Shown piece by piece: positions 1 to 5,834 of a stretch of DNA of 5,834 nucleotides. The stretch lies in the NCBI GenBank assembly GCA_913046025.1, contig CAJWRP010000166.1, positions 1-5,834 on the forward strand. Reading direction: 5' to 3'. Position numbers and translations under genes: made by a program. The notes beneath the pieces are model-generated. The model saw only the letters and a program-made list of their open reading frames with translations, was not told the origin of the DNA and did not search any database. Position 1 is the stretch's first letter, and every line of letters starts with the position of its first letter. The DNA comes from an uncultured Chloroflexota bacterium (GTDB lineage Bacteria; Chloroflexota; Dehalococcoidia; SAR202; UBA11138).

Positions 1-1175
1 TTGGTGATGATCGTCTGGTGTCGGCGCGCAGCGAGAATGGCAGACTCGTTAATCAAGTTGGCAAGGTCGGCACCGCTGAAGCCCATGGTCTGCTTGGCGA
101 CCGTCTCCAGGTCTATGTCATCCGAAAGTGGTTTACCCTTGGAATGAACCCTGAGAATCTGTTCCCGTCCGCGAACGTCAGGATTGTCTAGCATGACGCG
201 GCGGTCGAACCGGCCTGGTCTAAGGAGCGCAGGGTCCAGGATGTCCGGTCGGTTGGTGGCGGCGATAACTATTACATTGGTGCTTACATCGAACCCGTCC
301 ATTTCCACGAGAATCTGGTTCAACGTCTGCTCGCGTTCGTCATGGCCACCGCCCAGTCCAGCGCCGCGGTGTCGGCCCACGGCGTCGATTTCATCGATGA
401 ATATGATGCATGGAGAATTACGTTTGGCCTGATCGAAGAGGTCTCGGACGCGGGAGGCACCCACACCCACAAACATCTCCACGAATTCAGAACCCGATAT
501 CGAGAAGAAAGGCACGTTGGCCTCGCCCGCTACCGCCCTGGATAGCAAGGTCTTGCCTGTGCCGGGAGGCCCTACCAGCAGAACACCTTTCGGTATCTTG
601 GCACCCAGGCTCGTGAACCGCTCGGGAAACTGCAGAAACTCAACAATCTCTTCCAGCTCTTCTTTGGCTTCTTCTACACCTGCAACGTCGGAGAATCTCA
701 CGGAGGGACTGTTGCCAACGAACATGCGGGCACGGCTCCGACCGAAGCTAAAGGTCTGATTGCTGTTACCCCGGGCCTGCCGCATCATGAAAAGCAGTAA
801 GGCTCCGAAGAAGATTAGCGGCAGGAAATTAATGAAAATGGCAACCTGGCTTCCGAAGCCGCTTGAGCCTTCTATGTCTAACTGCACGTTGGAGGCCAAT
901 GGGTCTATACCGGACTCCTCCAGTATCTCCACCATGGACGCTCCAGCCTCTTTTCGAGAGGTAAAGTGTTCGCCGGTCGTCGAGTATATGTTGAGATTGT
1001 CGCGATTGACCTCGATCCTGTCGACTCCGCCCGCCGCCGTCATAATGACGACTTCGCTAATTGGGATCTCTTTGGAGTCACCAAGAGGGTCTGAAAACAG
1101 GGTGAAGAAAATGGCGAGCACAGCTAAGATGATAAGTAGATATATAAAGCTGTTCCGCATGAGACGGGAGTTCAT
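1..1175 (-). CDS. ftsH: FtsH ATP-dependent zinc metalloprotease, N-terminal part (runs off left edge)
   Basis: Membrane-anchored hexameric AAA+ protease that unfolds and degrades membrane and some soluble proteins at the inner face of the cytoplasmic membrane. I read 391 uninterrupted codons from ATG at 1175 down to position 3. Seen: a transmembrane helix at about residues 9-27, an extracytoplasmic domain to about 109, and a second helix at about 111-131. The AAA+ domain follows, with Walker A GPPGTGKT (202-209), pore motif FVG (235-237), Walker B IIFIDEID (257-264), and the second region of homology from TNRP (307-310) to FDR (323-325) with arginine fingers R319 and R322. GFSGADL (365-371) begins the helical lid. 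The family is usually 600-650 residues, so the M41 peptidase with its HExxH zinc site lies outside the window. The gene is transcribed away from all others here. An in-frame ATG at 1160 is an alternative start five codons later. Confidence 0.97.
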   Translation of the reverse strand, partial: MNSRLMRNSFIYLLIILAVLAIFFTLFSDPLGDSKEIPISEVVIMTAAGGVDRIEVNRDNLNIYSTTGEHFTSRKEAGASMVEILEESGIDPLASNVQLDIEGSSGFGSQVAIFINFLPLIFFGALLLFMMRQARGNSNQTFSFGRSRARMFVGNSPSVRFSDVAGVEEAKEELEEIVEFLQFPERFTSLGAKIPKGVLLVGPPGTGKTLLSRAVAGEANVPFFSISGSEFVEMFVGVGASRVRDLFDQAKRNSPCIIFIDEIDAVGRHRGAGLGGGHDEREQTLNQILVEMDGFDVSTNVIVIAATNRPDILDPALLRPGRFDRRVMLDNPDVRGREQILRVHSKGKPLSDDIDLETVAKQTMGFSGADLANLINESAILAARRHQTIIT

Positions 1176-1178
1176 TCC

Positions 1179-1184
1179 ACCTCC
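1179..1184 (-). promoter_or_regulatory. Shine-Dalgarno site of ftsH
   Basis: GGAGGT on the minus strand lies only 3 bases before ATG 1175, closer than the usual 5-9. The next in-frame ATG (1160) would be 18 bases away, which is too far. The site therefore favours 1175, though with unusually tight spacing. Confidence 0.6.
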
Positions 1185-1236
1185 GAAAATGTCCGCCAAT
1201 CCATGAAGAAGTGGAAATTTAAGGCGGGAAATCCTA

Positions 1237-1268
1237 TTTATATTACAATACGCGGGAGGCCAGCGCAA
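1237..1268 (-). promoter_or_regulatory. Candidate promoter of ftsH (weak)
   Basis: On the minus strand TTGCGC (1268-1263) is followed after 17 bases by TAATAT (1245-1240), which overlaps a better -10 match, TATAAA (1242-1237). Either box would start a transcript about 50-60 bases before the ftsH ATG. The -35 box matches only the TTG of the consensus, so this is a position-supported guess. Confidence 0.3.
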
Positions 1269-1457
1269 AGACTTGAGACGAATTAAAAGTATGCTCTTTG
1301 TGCCGGGAATGCTACGTAGTATCCGCATTTCGCAGGTGGCCTAGACCTCCTGAATTTTTTCGGATAGGTTAACGCAGATGAGTTTGGAGTCAGCTGCCGG
1401 CTGAAAATACTGGGGAAGTCGAGTTGATACCAGCTAGGTGAACTAAGGAGAGTAGCC

Positions 1458-1973
1458 GTGAAATTGTGCAAGCGCTGTGGAGACGAAATAGCAGATGATG
1501 CCCGGTATTGCGGCAGCTGTGGCACCGAAACAGTAGACGAACCGGAAAGCCAAAATCTTCGAGCAGAAAGGTTCATTTACAGACCGCAAGGGTAGGCATA
1601 GCAACACTCTGGTTTGGCCGGTGCAGCGCCAGTGGAACCGGAGCGGCATATGGGATGATCGTCCATGCCAGCGCCTTCTCTGCCTTTTTGATTCCTGTTG
1701 GTAATTTGCTAAGCCCGCTGGTCGTCTGGCTGCTTAAATGTGAAGGGCCTTTTTTTGTTGATAGCCACGGAAAGCCATTACTTAACTTTCAGATAAGTAT
1801 GTTAATCTACTTTATTGTAAGCGTGATTTTGGTGTTTGTCTTTATTGGGATTGGGTTTTTTCAGGCTGATTGGAATGGCAATATAAGAAGGGGTCTATAC
1901 AATAACCGCAATGATAAAGGCCAGCGACGGTGAAGAGATGAAATATCCTCTGGCATTCTCGTTTTTGAAATAG
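1458..1973 (+). pseudogene. Decayed zinc-ribbon + DUF4870-like membrane protein gene
   Basis: The remnant starts at GTG 1458, with AAGGAG 7 bases upstream. It encodes a 45-residue zinc ribbon with two CxxCG knuckles (CKRCG at 4-8 and CGSCG at 18-22), then stops at TAG 1593-1595. From about 1649 a different frame (start positions mod 3 = 2) encodes a typical DUF4870 core: YGMIVHASAFSAF, then IPVGN, then FVDSHGK (1754-1774) and LNFQISMLIY, with hydrophobic helices, until about 1858. The domain's end is then found back in the first frame: RLIGMAI, an in-frame TAA at 1884-1886, GVYTITAMIKASDGEEM, and a final TAG at 1971-1973. Zinc ribbon followed by DUF4870 is a known fusion of unknown function. 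At least two frameshifts (about 1590-1650 and at T6 1856-1861) plus one nonsense change mark it as broken. Clustered sequencing errors are possible, but over 1 kb of clean reading frame lies on each side. Confidence 0.8.
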
Positions 1974-1983
1974 CACCCTCGAC

Positions 1984-2012
1984 CCGACGTTAATCAGGTC
2001 TCATGGTACAAT
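1984..2012 (+). promoter_or_regulatory. Candidate extended -10 promoter of the orphan regulator gene
   Basis: TGGTACAAT (2004-2012) is an extended -10 element: TG, one base, then TACAAT with 5 of 6 consensus bases. A poor -35 match, CCGACG (1984-1989), stands 17 bases upstream. The implied transcript start near 2019 would give a leader of about 45 bases to ATG 2064. It lies just after the end of the decayed gene, so the regulator is probably transcribed on its own. Confidence 0.45.
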
Positions 2013-2063
2013 CGAGCCAGTCAACTAATCAATCCGCCATTGCGGGCAGGGAACGATCCATTA

Positions 2064-2735
2064 ATGGAACGTGCGCAAACCTTGAAAACTGATAACGAGC
2101 GCAGCGACTGGCAGCAGGTCCTTGACGAAGAGGGCATTGAAGTCGTTCTTGTGCAACGGGCCGAGGAGCTAGACTCGATTGCCTCTGAAGACGCTCCCAA
2201 TATCGCCGTCTTGGATCTGGCCGTGCTTTCCATCGCCGACGCCCGGGATTGCGTAGAGAAGTGCTCGCACTTGAAACTGCCGGCTATTGCCTTGGTGCCT
2301 ACCCGACAGGTGGCAAATCTGGACATTCGCATTGAGTTAGATGATTTCGTCTCCAGCCCTCCTGATGCAGATGAGCTGTTGACACGCGTCAAGCGCATCT
2401 TGTGGCGCACCAGGAGCGAACAGGGCGACGACATCATTCGCGCAGGGGACCTGATAATCAACCCGTCGACTTACGAAGTCACTCTTCGTGGTCGGCGTGT
2501 GAATCTCCGTTACAAGGAATATGAGCTACTTCGACTTCTAGCCACTAACCCTGGCCGTGTATATACAAGGGACGCGCTTTTAAGCACCATCTGGGGATAC
2601 GATTACTTCGGCGGCACACGCACAGTAGACGTTCACATACGTCGGCTGCGAAGTAAAATCGAGGACCCTGATCACCCGTATATTGAGACCATCTGGAACG
2701 TCGGTTATCGCTTCCGGGACGAGATTAACGCCTAA
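2064..2735 (+). CDS. Orphan OmpR/PhoB-family winged-helix regulator with degenerate receiver domain
   Basis: DNA-binding transcriptional regulator of 223 residues. Residues about 5-115 fold like a receiver: D51 in AVLDL sits where the phosphorylated Asp belongs, and DDFVSSPPDADELL aligns with the usual end of the domain. The first strand with its acidic pair is reduced to LKTDNE (7-12). The Thr/Ser after strand 4 is not evident (IALVP). The conserved Lys of the TKP motif is Ser (SSPP, 97-100). Residues about 128-218 are a complete winged helix: YKEYELLRLL, TRDALLSTIWG, recognition helix TVDVHIRRLRSKI (187-199) and wing VGYRF. I chose ATG 2064 because AGGGA (2048-2052) precedes it; TTG 2040 would add eight residues but has no ribosome site. 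No histidine kinase is adjacent. Phosphorylation-independent control is inferred, and the target is unknown. Confidence 0.88.
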   Translation: MERAQTLKTDNERSDWQQVLDEEGIEVVLVQRAEELDSIASEDAPNIAVLDLAVLSIADARDCVEKCSHLKLPAIALVPTRQVANLDIRIELDDFVSSPPDADELLTRVKRILWRTRSEQGDDIIRAGDLIINPSTYEVTLRGRRVNLRYKEYELLRLLATNPGRVYTRDALLSTIWGYDYFGGTRTVDVHIRRLRSKIEDPDHPYIETIWNVGYRFRDEINA

Positions 2736-2761
2736 GCTACGTCAACAATTCGCAGCTTTTT
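2734..2761 (+). terminator. Possible weak intrinsic terminator after the regulator gene
   Basis: AAGCT (2734-2738, overlapping the TAA stop) can pair with AGCTT (2754-2758), and a T5 run (2757-2761) follows. The stem is only 5 pairs with a 15-base loop, so it would be inefficient; position is its main support. Confidence 0.2.
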
Positions 2762-2788
2762 GTACCCTCAAGTCGCCGGACTGCCCTG

Positions 2789-2797
2789 TGATATATT
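2789..2797 (+). promoter_or_regulatory. Candidate extended -10 element upstream of the aminotransferase gene
   Basis: TGATATATT combines TG, one base and TATATT (5 of 6 consensus). No recognisable -35 box stands 17-18 bases upstream. It would give a leader of about 70 bases before ATG 2874. Weak support. Confidence 0.3.
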
Positions 2798-2860
2798 AGG
2801 CTGCAAGTCCCTGAATTTGACATTAGGAATGCCCATTCATGCATGGCGCGTTGTGGTTTG

Positions 2861-2865
2861 AGGAG
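2861..2865 (+). promoter_or_regulatory. Shine-Dalgarno site that sets the aminotransferase start
   Basis: AGGAG lies 8 bases before ATG 2874 but only 2 bases before an in-frame TTG at 2868. Spacing therefore decides for ATG 2874. Confidence 0.75.
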
Positions 2866-2873
2866 TTTTGAGC

Positions 2874-3776
2874 ATGACCAAAGAACGAGCAGTCTACCTA
2901 AATGGCGAATTTGTAGCCGAGAGCGAAGCCAAACTCCCTATTCGCGACAGAGGCTTCGTTTACGGCGACGCGGTCTTCGACACCACTCGCACCTTCGGCC
3001 ACAAGATATTTAAGCTAAACGATCACCTAGACAGGTTCTTTCAGTCTCTGAAATACATGCGTCTGGAATCACCGCTGAGCAAACAGCAGTTCTCCGACAT
3101 CACCATGCAACTGCTGGAGATGAACCTGCCGCTAATTGGCGATGAAGACGACTTCTGGGTGACCCAGCGCGTGACGCGGGGAGTGCCCACCGGAGACGAC
3201 CCTCCACAGCCTTCAACCATCGTGGAGTGCACGCCTTTGCCCTTCCAGCAGCGCGCAAAATACTATCGAGACGGAATGCCTGTGATCGTTCCTTCCGTCC
3301 GTCGCACACCGCCGGAGGCCGTTAGCCCCAGGGCCAAGATGCATCAGTACATTAATCTGGTGTTGGCTGAGCACGAGGTCAAAGCACAGAATCCTGACGG
3401 ATGGCCCATCGTGTTGGATATGAACGGCAACCTGTGCGAAGGCCCGGGCAGTAACATCTTCCTCGTCAAAGATGGCGCAGTTGTGACGCCGCGAGAGCAG
3501 TACGTTCTGGCGGGCATCAGCCGGGGAACTGCTATTGAACTGGCCCATGAACTGAATATCGAGGTCCGTGAGGTCGACATTGACCTTTATGATGCCTACA
3601 CGGCGGACGAGGCCTTCGTGACCTCCACTAGCTTTTGCATATGTCCGGTCGCTTCCTTTAACGGCAATCCGATGATGAATCCCAGCGTGCCAGGTCCAGT
3701 AACCGACAGGTTGATGAAGGCCTACAGCGGTTTGGTTGGCCTGGACATCGCTGGTCAGTACCTGTCTCGCCTATAG
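2874..3776 (+). CDS. Class IV (fold-type IV) PLP-dependent aminotransferase, BCAT/D-amino acid/amine transaminase family
   Basis: Cytosolic pyridoxal-phosphate enzyme of 300 residues, full family length. Seen: the N-terminal substrate lobe with DRGFVYGDAVFDTTR (25-39) and HLDRF (51-55); VTRG (100-103); likely Schiff-base lysine K155 in RAKMHQY; the cofactor strand-loop EGPGSNIF (189-196); GISRGTAIELA (214-224), which binds the phosphate in this fold; and FVTSTSFCICPV (248-259). The fold class is secure. The substrate is not: the classic BCAT motif YGTSVFEGIR reads YGDAVFDTTR here, closer to D-amino acid and (R)-amine transaminases in the D and T positions, while R39 is kept as in BCATs. Location 100 bases before a branched-chain-type dehydrogenase E1 pair favours branched-chain amino acids as substrate by context. 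It probably has its own transcription, since a strong promoter follows it. Confidence 0.92.
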   Translation: MTKERAVYLNGEFVAESEAKLPIRDRGFVYGDAVFDTTRTFGHKIFKLNDHLDRFFQSLKYMRLESPLSKQQFSDITMQLLEMNLPLIGDEDDFWVTQRVTRGVPTGDDPPQPSTIVECTPLPFQQRAKYYRDGMPVIVPSVRRTPPEAVSPRAKMHQYINLVLAEHEVKAQNPDGWPIVLDMNGNLCEGPGSNIFLVKDGAVVTPREQYVLAGISRGTAIELAHELNIEVREVDIDLYDAYTADEAFVTSTSFCICPVASFNGNPMMNPSVPGPVTDRLMKAYSGLVGLDIAGQYLSRL

Positions 3777-3789
3777 GCCTGATTGGGCT

Positions 3790-3819
3790 TTGACGCCTTC
3801 CGGCGACGACTCATATAAT
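3790..3819 (+). promoter_or_regulatory. Strong sigma70-type promoter of the E1 alpha/beta genes
   Basis: TTGACG (3790-3795, 5 of 6 consensus) and TATAAT (3814-3819, perfect) are separated by 18 bases. The expected start near 3826 leaves about 50 bases to ATG 3877. This is the best promoter in the window, and it lies in the 100-base gap after the aminotransferase stop. Confidence 0.75.
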
Positions 3820-3876
3820 GAGAATGTGCCGTATTGATGGGCGGCGATGTCGATAATAACGGGAAGTGATATCTGG

Positions 3877-4881
3877 ATGGCCACGGTAAAGAAGGACGAC
3901 AAGCAACAAGCGTCCTCCCCACTGGACTCCGCAACGCTGCTGGATATGTATCGGCAGATGGTGCTTTCACGAACGCTGGACGAGCGCATTTGGATGCTGA
4001 ATCGGCAAGGCAAGGCGGCAATCGTCGCCTCCTCCCAAGGGCATGAAGCTGGCCAGATAGGTAGCGTATACGCCTTGGAGCGTGGCAAAGACCAGTTTTA
4101 CATCTACTACCGCGACCTCGCCGTGATGCTCACCCTGGGCATGACTCCCGAAGAGATACTGCTGGGCTTTATGGCCAAGGCCGGAGAGCCTCTCAGCGGC
4201 GCTAGACAGTTCCCGACTCATGGCGCTTATCCAGCGCTGGGCCTCGTAAATCAGTCCAATGTCATTGCTACGCATTTGCCCCAAGCAGTTGGAGCAGCTC
4301 TGGCAGCCAAGATGCGGGGCGAGGATTACATCGTTATCGTCTATTTTGGGGACGGAGCCTCCAGCGCTGGCGATACCCACGAGGCGTTAAATTTCGCATC
4401 GGTGCATAAACTGCCAGTGATCTTCTTCTGTGAGAACAATCGTTACGCTATCTCTGTGCCGCTTCATAAGCAGATGGCCGTGGAGAGCGTAGCCAGTCGT
4501 GCCGAAGGTTACGCCATGCCGGGCATCTCAATAGATGGCTGCGATGTCGTGGCTGTGTATGAGGCCGTAACTGTTGCTGCCGAGAGGGCTCGCAGCGGGC
4601 AGGGACCGACGCTGATCGAAGCGATGGTGGAGCGCTATCTGCCTCACACTAGCGACGATGACGACTCTATCTATAGGTCCAAAGAGGAGATTAACGAGGC
4701 CAAAAAGCGAGACCCACTTAAGGCCCTGCAGGAGTCTCTCACTGCATTGGGATTATTGGACGAGAAGACCGACAAGCAATTTCAAGACGACGCCCGCTGG
4801 ATCGTTAACGAGGCGACGGATGCAGCAGAGGCGGCGCCCTTCGCTGACGCTTTCGATTTCTCTGACCACGTGACTTCTTGA
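3877..4881 (+). CDS. 2-oxoacid dehydrogenase E1 component, alpha subunit (branched-chain type)
   Basis: ThDP-binding alpha chain of the alpha2beta2 E1 that decarboxylates 2-oxo acids and acylates the lipoyl group of E2. The 334 residues span a complete E1 alpha fold. The ThDP/metal motif runs from GDG (158-160) to ENN (186-188), the spacing typical of the family. SSQGHEA (52-58), YYRD (77-80), RQFPTHG (110-116), NRYAIS (188-193) and LPHTSDDDDSIYR (255-267) resemble branched-chain oxoacid dehydrogenase E1 alpha (BkdA/BCKDHA), which carries a HTSDDD-like loop before YR, more than pyruvate dehydrogenase PdhA. I prefer ATG 3877 with GGGAAG (3861-3866) upstream; ATG 3847, in frame, adds ten unconserved residues without a good ribosome site. 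The beta-subunit gene follows after 106 bases. Pyruvate or acetoin as substrate cannot be excluded. Confidence 0.93.
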   Translation: MATVKKDDKQQASSPLDSATLLDMYRQMVLSRTLDERIWMLNRQGKAAIVASSQGHEAGQIGSVYALERGKDQFYIYYRDLAVMLTLGMTPEEILLGFMAKAGEPLSGARQFPTHGAYPALGLVNQSNVIATHLPQAVGAALAAKMRGEDYIVIVYFGDGASSAGDTHEALNFASVHKLPVIFFCENNRYAISVPLHKQMAVESVASRAEGYAMPGISIDGCDVVAVYEAVTVAAERARSGQGPTLIEAMVERYLPHTSDDDDSIYRSKEEINEAKKRDPLKALQESLTALGLLDEKTDKQFQDDARWIVNEATDAAEAAPFADAFDFSDHVTS

Positions 4882-4955
4882 ATATTCACTACGGACTACG
4901 GCAATTCGAAGAAGCTTTATGTTTGCGAGGTCGTAGCTGCGTTGGTATTCAGTTG

Positions 4956-4991
4956 ATGTATCAAATAATCCCCTTTGGAGGAACATCATAG
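4956..4991 (+). other. Possible 11-codon leader ORF overlapping the E1 beta start
   Basis: ATG 4956 opens a frame reading MYQIIPFGGTS, ending at TAG 4989-4991, two bases of which overlap the putative ATA start codon of E1 beta (4988-4990). It contains the E1 beta Shine-Dalgarno site. It has no clear ribosome site of its own, and its frame may be chance. If translated, it would deliver ribosomes to the E1 beta start. Confidence 0.2.
4977..4982 (+). promoter_or_regulatory. Shine-Dalgarno site before the ATA start of E1 beta
   Basis: GGAGGA ends 5 bases before ATA 4988. It is 23 and 44 bases from the next in-frame canonical candidates, TTG 5006 and ATG 5027, too far to serve them. Together with the conserved N-terminus it points to initiation at 4988. 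Confidence 0.7.
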
Positions 4992-5834
4992 CCATTAAGA
5001 ACGTCTTGGACGCTGTTCATGACGCCATGCAGGAAGAGATGCGCCGCGACGAACGGGTCTTCGTAATGGGCGAGGACGTAGGACGCCGTGGAGGCGTGTT
5101 CCTGGCTACCAACGGCTTCCTCGACGAGTTTGGCGAGAGCAGGGTAATGGACACGCCTCTTGCGGAGTCGGCCATTGCCGGCGTTGCAGTGGGCGCGGCT
5201 ATGCATGGCATGCGGCCCATAGCTGAGATACAATTCGGCGATTTTATTTGGCCTGTCTTCAATCAGATCGTTGGTGAGGCCGCGCGTGTACGCTACGGGA
5301 CGAAGGGCAAGCTTAGCGTTCCCATGGTGCTTCGAACACCCCATGGTGGTGGCGTTCGTGGAGCGTTGTACCACTCCCAGAGCATGGAGGCTTACTTCTA
5401 CCACACACCGGGCCTGAAGGTCATAGCCCCAGCTACGCCTTTCGATGCAAAAGGTCTGCTGAAGAGCGCCATCAGGGACGATGACCCTGTCATTTTCCTG
5501 GAGCACAAGCGCACATACCGCCTGGTGCAGGGTGAGGTGCCTGATGAGGAGTACACACTTCCCATCGGTAAGGCCGACGTAAAGCGTCAGGGAACGGACA
5601 TTACTGTAGTCACGTATGGTCTGATGGTCCACCACTGTCTGGAGGCGGCTCAGGAGCTTGAGAGTGAGGGCGTGAGCTGTGAGGTCGTAGACGTGCGGAC
5701 GCTTCGTCCACTGGACAAGGACACGATTCTAGAATCTGTCGTCAAAACGGGCAAAGCGTTGGTAGTGCATGAGGATAATAAGTTCGGCGGCGTTGGCGGT
5801 GAGATAGCTGCTACCATCTCCGAAGAGGCATTCG
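4988..5834 (+). CDS. 2-oxoacid dehydrogenase E1 component, beta subunit (partial at right edge; apparent ATA start)
   Basis: Transketolase-like beta chain that pairs with E1 alpha and completes the ThDP site. 282 codons are visible of a usual 325-330, so about 45 residues lie beyond the window. Reading from ATA 4988 gives (M)AIKNVLDAVHDAMQEEM, the family's normal beginning. MGEDVG (27-32) follows; E60 in TPLAES is the glutamate expected to contact the ThDP aminopyrimidine; and GGGVRG, then YHSQ (128-131), carries the conserved active-site-loop histidine H129. LEHKRTYR (171-178) and DVRTLRPLD (235-243, start of the C-terminal transketolase domain) follow. The nearest in-frame TTG (5006) or ATG (5027) would cut into the conserved N-terminus, and no ATG, GTG or TTG exists upstream before stop TAG 4934. 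It is probably co-transcribed with E1 alpha from the promoter at 3790-3819. BCKDH-type, with pyruvate-type possible. Confidence 0.93.
   Translation, partial: MAIKNVLDAVHDAMQEEMRRDERVFVMGEDVGRRGGVFLATNGFLDEFGESRVMDTPLAESAIAGVAVGAAMHGMRPIAEIQFGDFIWPVFNQIVGEAARVRYGTKGKLSVPMVLRTPHGGGVRGALYHSQSMEAYFYHTPGLKVIAPATPFDAKGLLKSAIRDDDPVIFLEHKRTYRLVQGEVPDEEYTLPIGKADVKRQGTDITVVTYGLMVHHCLEAAQELESEGVSCEVVDVRTLRPLDKDTILESVVKTGKALVVHEDNKFGGVGGEIAATISEEAF

Larger units (their letters stand above)
1176..1457. other. Divergent intergenic region between ftsH and the decayed zinc-ribbon gene
   Basis: These 282 bases have no credible coding region. On the minus strand they hold the ftsH ribosome site and candidate promoter. 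On the plus strand a weak pair TTGGAG (1384-1389) and AATACT (1406-1411), spacing 16, could once have served the gene at 1458. A small hairpin-like stretch (AGGT at 1334-1337 with ACCT at 1345-1348) followed by a T6 run (1355-1360) resembles a very weak terminator, but no plus-strand gene ends there. The minus-strand open frame across 1283-1576 matches no family I recognise and overlaps the zinc-ribbon codons. I see no tRNA or regulatory RNA. Confidence 0.5.

Noticed and set aside
184..1206. Several plus-strand open frames of 67-148 codons across 184-1206
   Set aside because: They lie antisense to the continuous FtsH reading frame with all AAA+ motifs; none shows a family resemblance.
1283..1649. 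Two overlapping minus-strand open frames (68 and 97 codons)
   Set aside because: No ribosome site or family signal, and they overlap the zinc-ribbon codons on the other strand.
1856..1886. Programmed ribosomal frameshift at T6 restoring the DUF4870 end
   Set aside because: The restored frame meets TAA at 1884 within nine codons, and a second shift elsewhere would also be needed. Decay is simpler.
1508..1933. A single 141-residue membrane protein starting at ATG 1508
   Set aside because: Its first 45 or so residues are zinc-ribbon DNA read out of frame and its last 20 or so are DUF4870 DNA read out of frame. Only the middle is real.
2021..2461. 146-codon minus-strand open frame
   Set aside because: Antisense shadow of the regulator gene; low-complexity Ser/Arg composition.
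2817..2822. Perfect -35 box TTGACA before the aminotransferase
   Set aside because: No acceptable -10 element 16-18 bases downstream (TGCATG region).
3967..4380. 137-codon minus-strand open frame
   Set aside because: Antisense to the E1 alpha ThDP domain, which is clearly the coding strand.
4961..5635. 224-codon minus-strand open frame, the longest antisense one
   Set aside because: Lies wholly opposite E1 beta, whose conserved motifs fix the coding strand; its length follows from codon usage.
1..5834. Mobile element, CRISPR array, tRNA or phage signature
   Set aside because: No transposase or integrase motifs, no spaced repeats, no terminal inverted repeats, and no cloverleaf-like segment in any intergenic gap.

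Overview
This is a bacterial chromosomal segment. It has compact genes with Shine-Dalgarno sites, sigma70-type promoter boxes and a base composition slightly above 50 % G+C by eye. The gene set and the FtsH and BCKDH-like sequences look most like Chloroflexota (Dehalococcoidia/SAR202-like). That placement is an inference from family memory, not a search result. There is no mobile element, CRISPR array, tRNA or rRNA here.

Layout. (1) 1-1175, minus strand: the first 391 codons of ftsH, the membrane-anchored AAA+ metalloprotease; the peptidase part lies beyond the left edge. (2) 1176-1457: divergent intergenic region. (3) 1458-1973, plus: a decayed gene with an N-terminal zinc ribbon followed by a DUF4870-like membrane domain. 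It is split over two reading frames with at least two frameshifts and one in-frame stop. (4) 2064-2735, plus: an orphan OmpR/PhoB-type regulator with an intact winged-helix domain and a degenerate receiver. (5) 2874-3776, plus: a fold-type IV PLP aminotransferase. (6) 3877-4881, plus: E1 alpha of a 2-oxoacid dehydrogenase of branched-chain type, behind a near-consensus promoter. (7) 4988-5834, plus: E1 beta of the same complex, running off the right edge. It has a strong ribosome binding site but no ATG, GTG or TTG at the expected start; the codon there is ATA.

How the genes fit together. The aminotransferase can make 2-oxo acids from amino acids, and the E1 alpha/beta pair (ThDP-dependent) decarboxylates 2-oxo acids and passes the acyl group to an E2 lipoyl protein, presumably encoded further right. 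The order fits branched-chain amino acid catabolism. However, the aminotransferase active-site signature is not the classic BCAT one, and the E1 pair has its own promoter, so the link is suggestive only. FtsH is separate protein quality control on the other strand. The regulator has no kinase beside it.

I see no wholly new system. The points most worth a second look are the ATA start of E1 beta, the decayed zinc-ribbon/DUF4870 gene and the degenerate receiver of the regulator.
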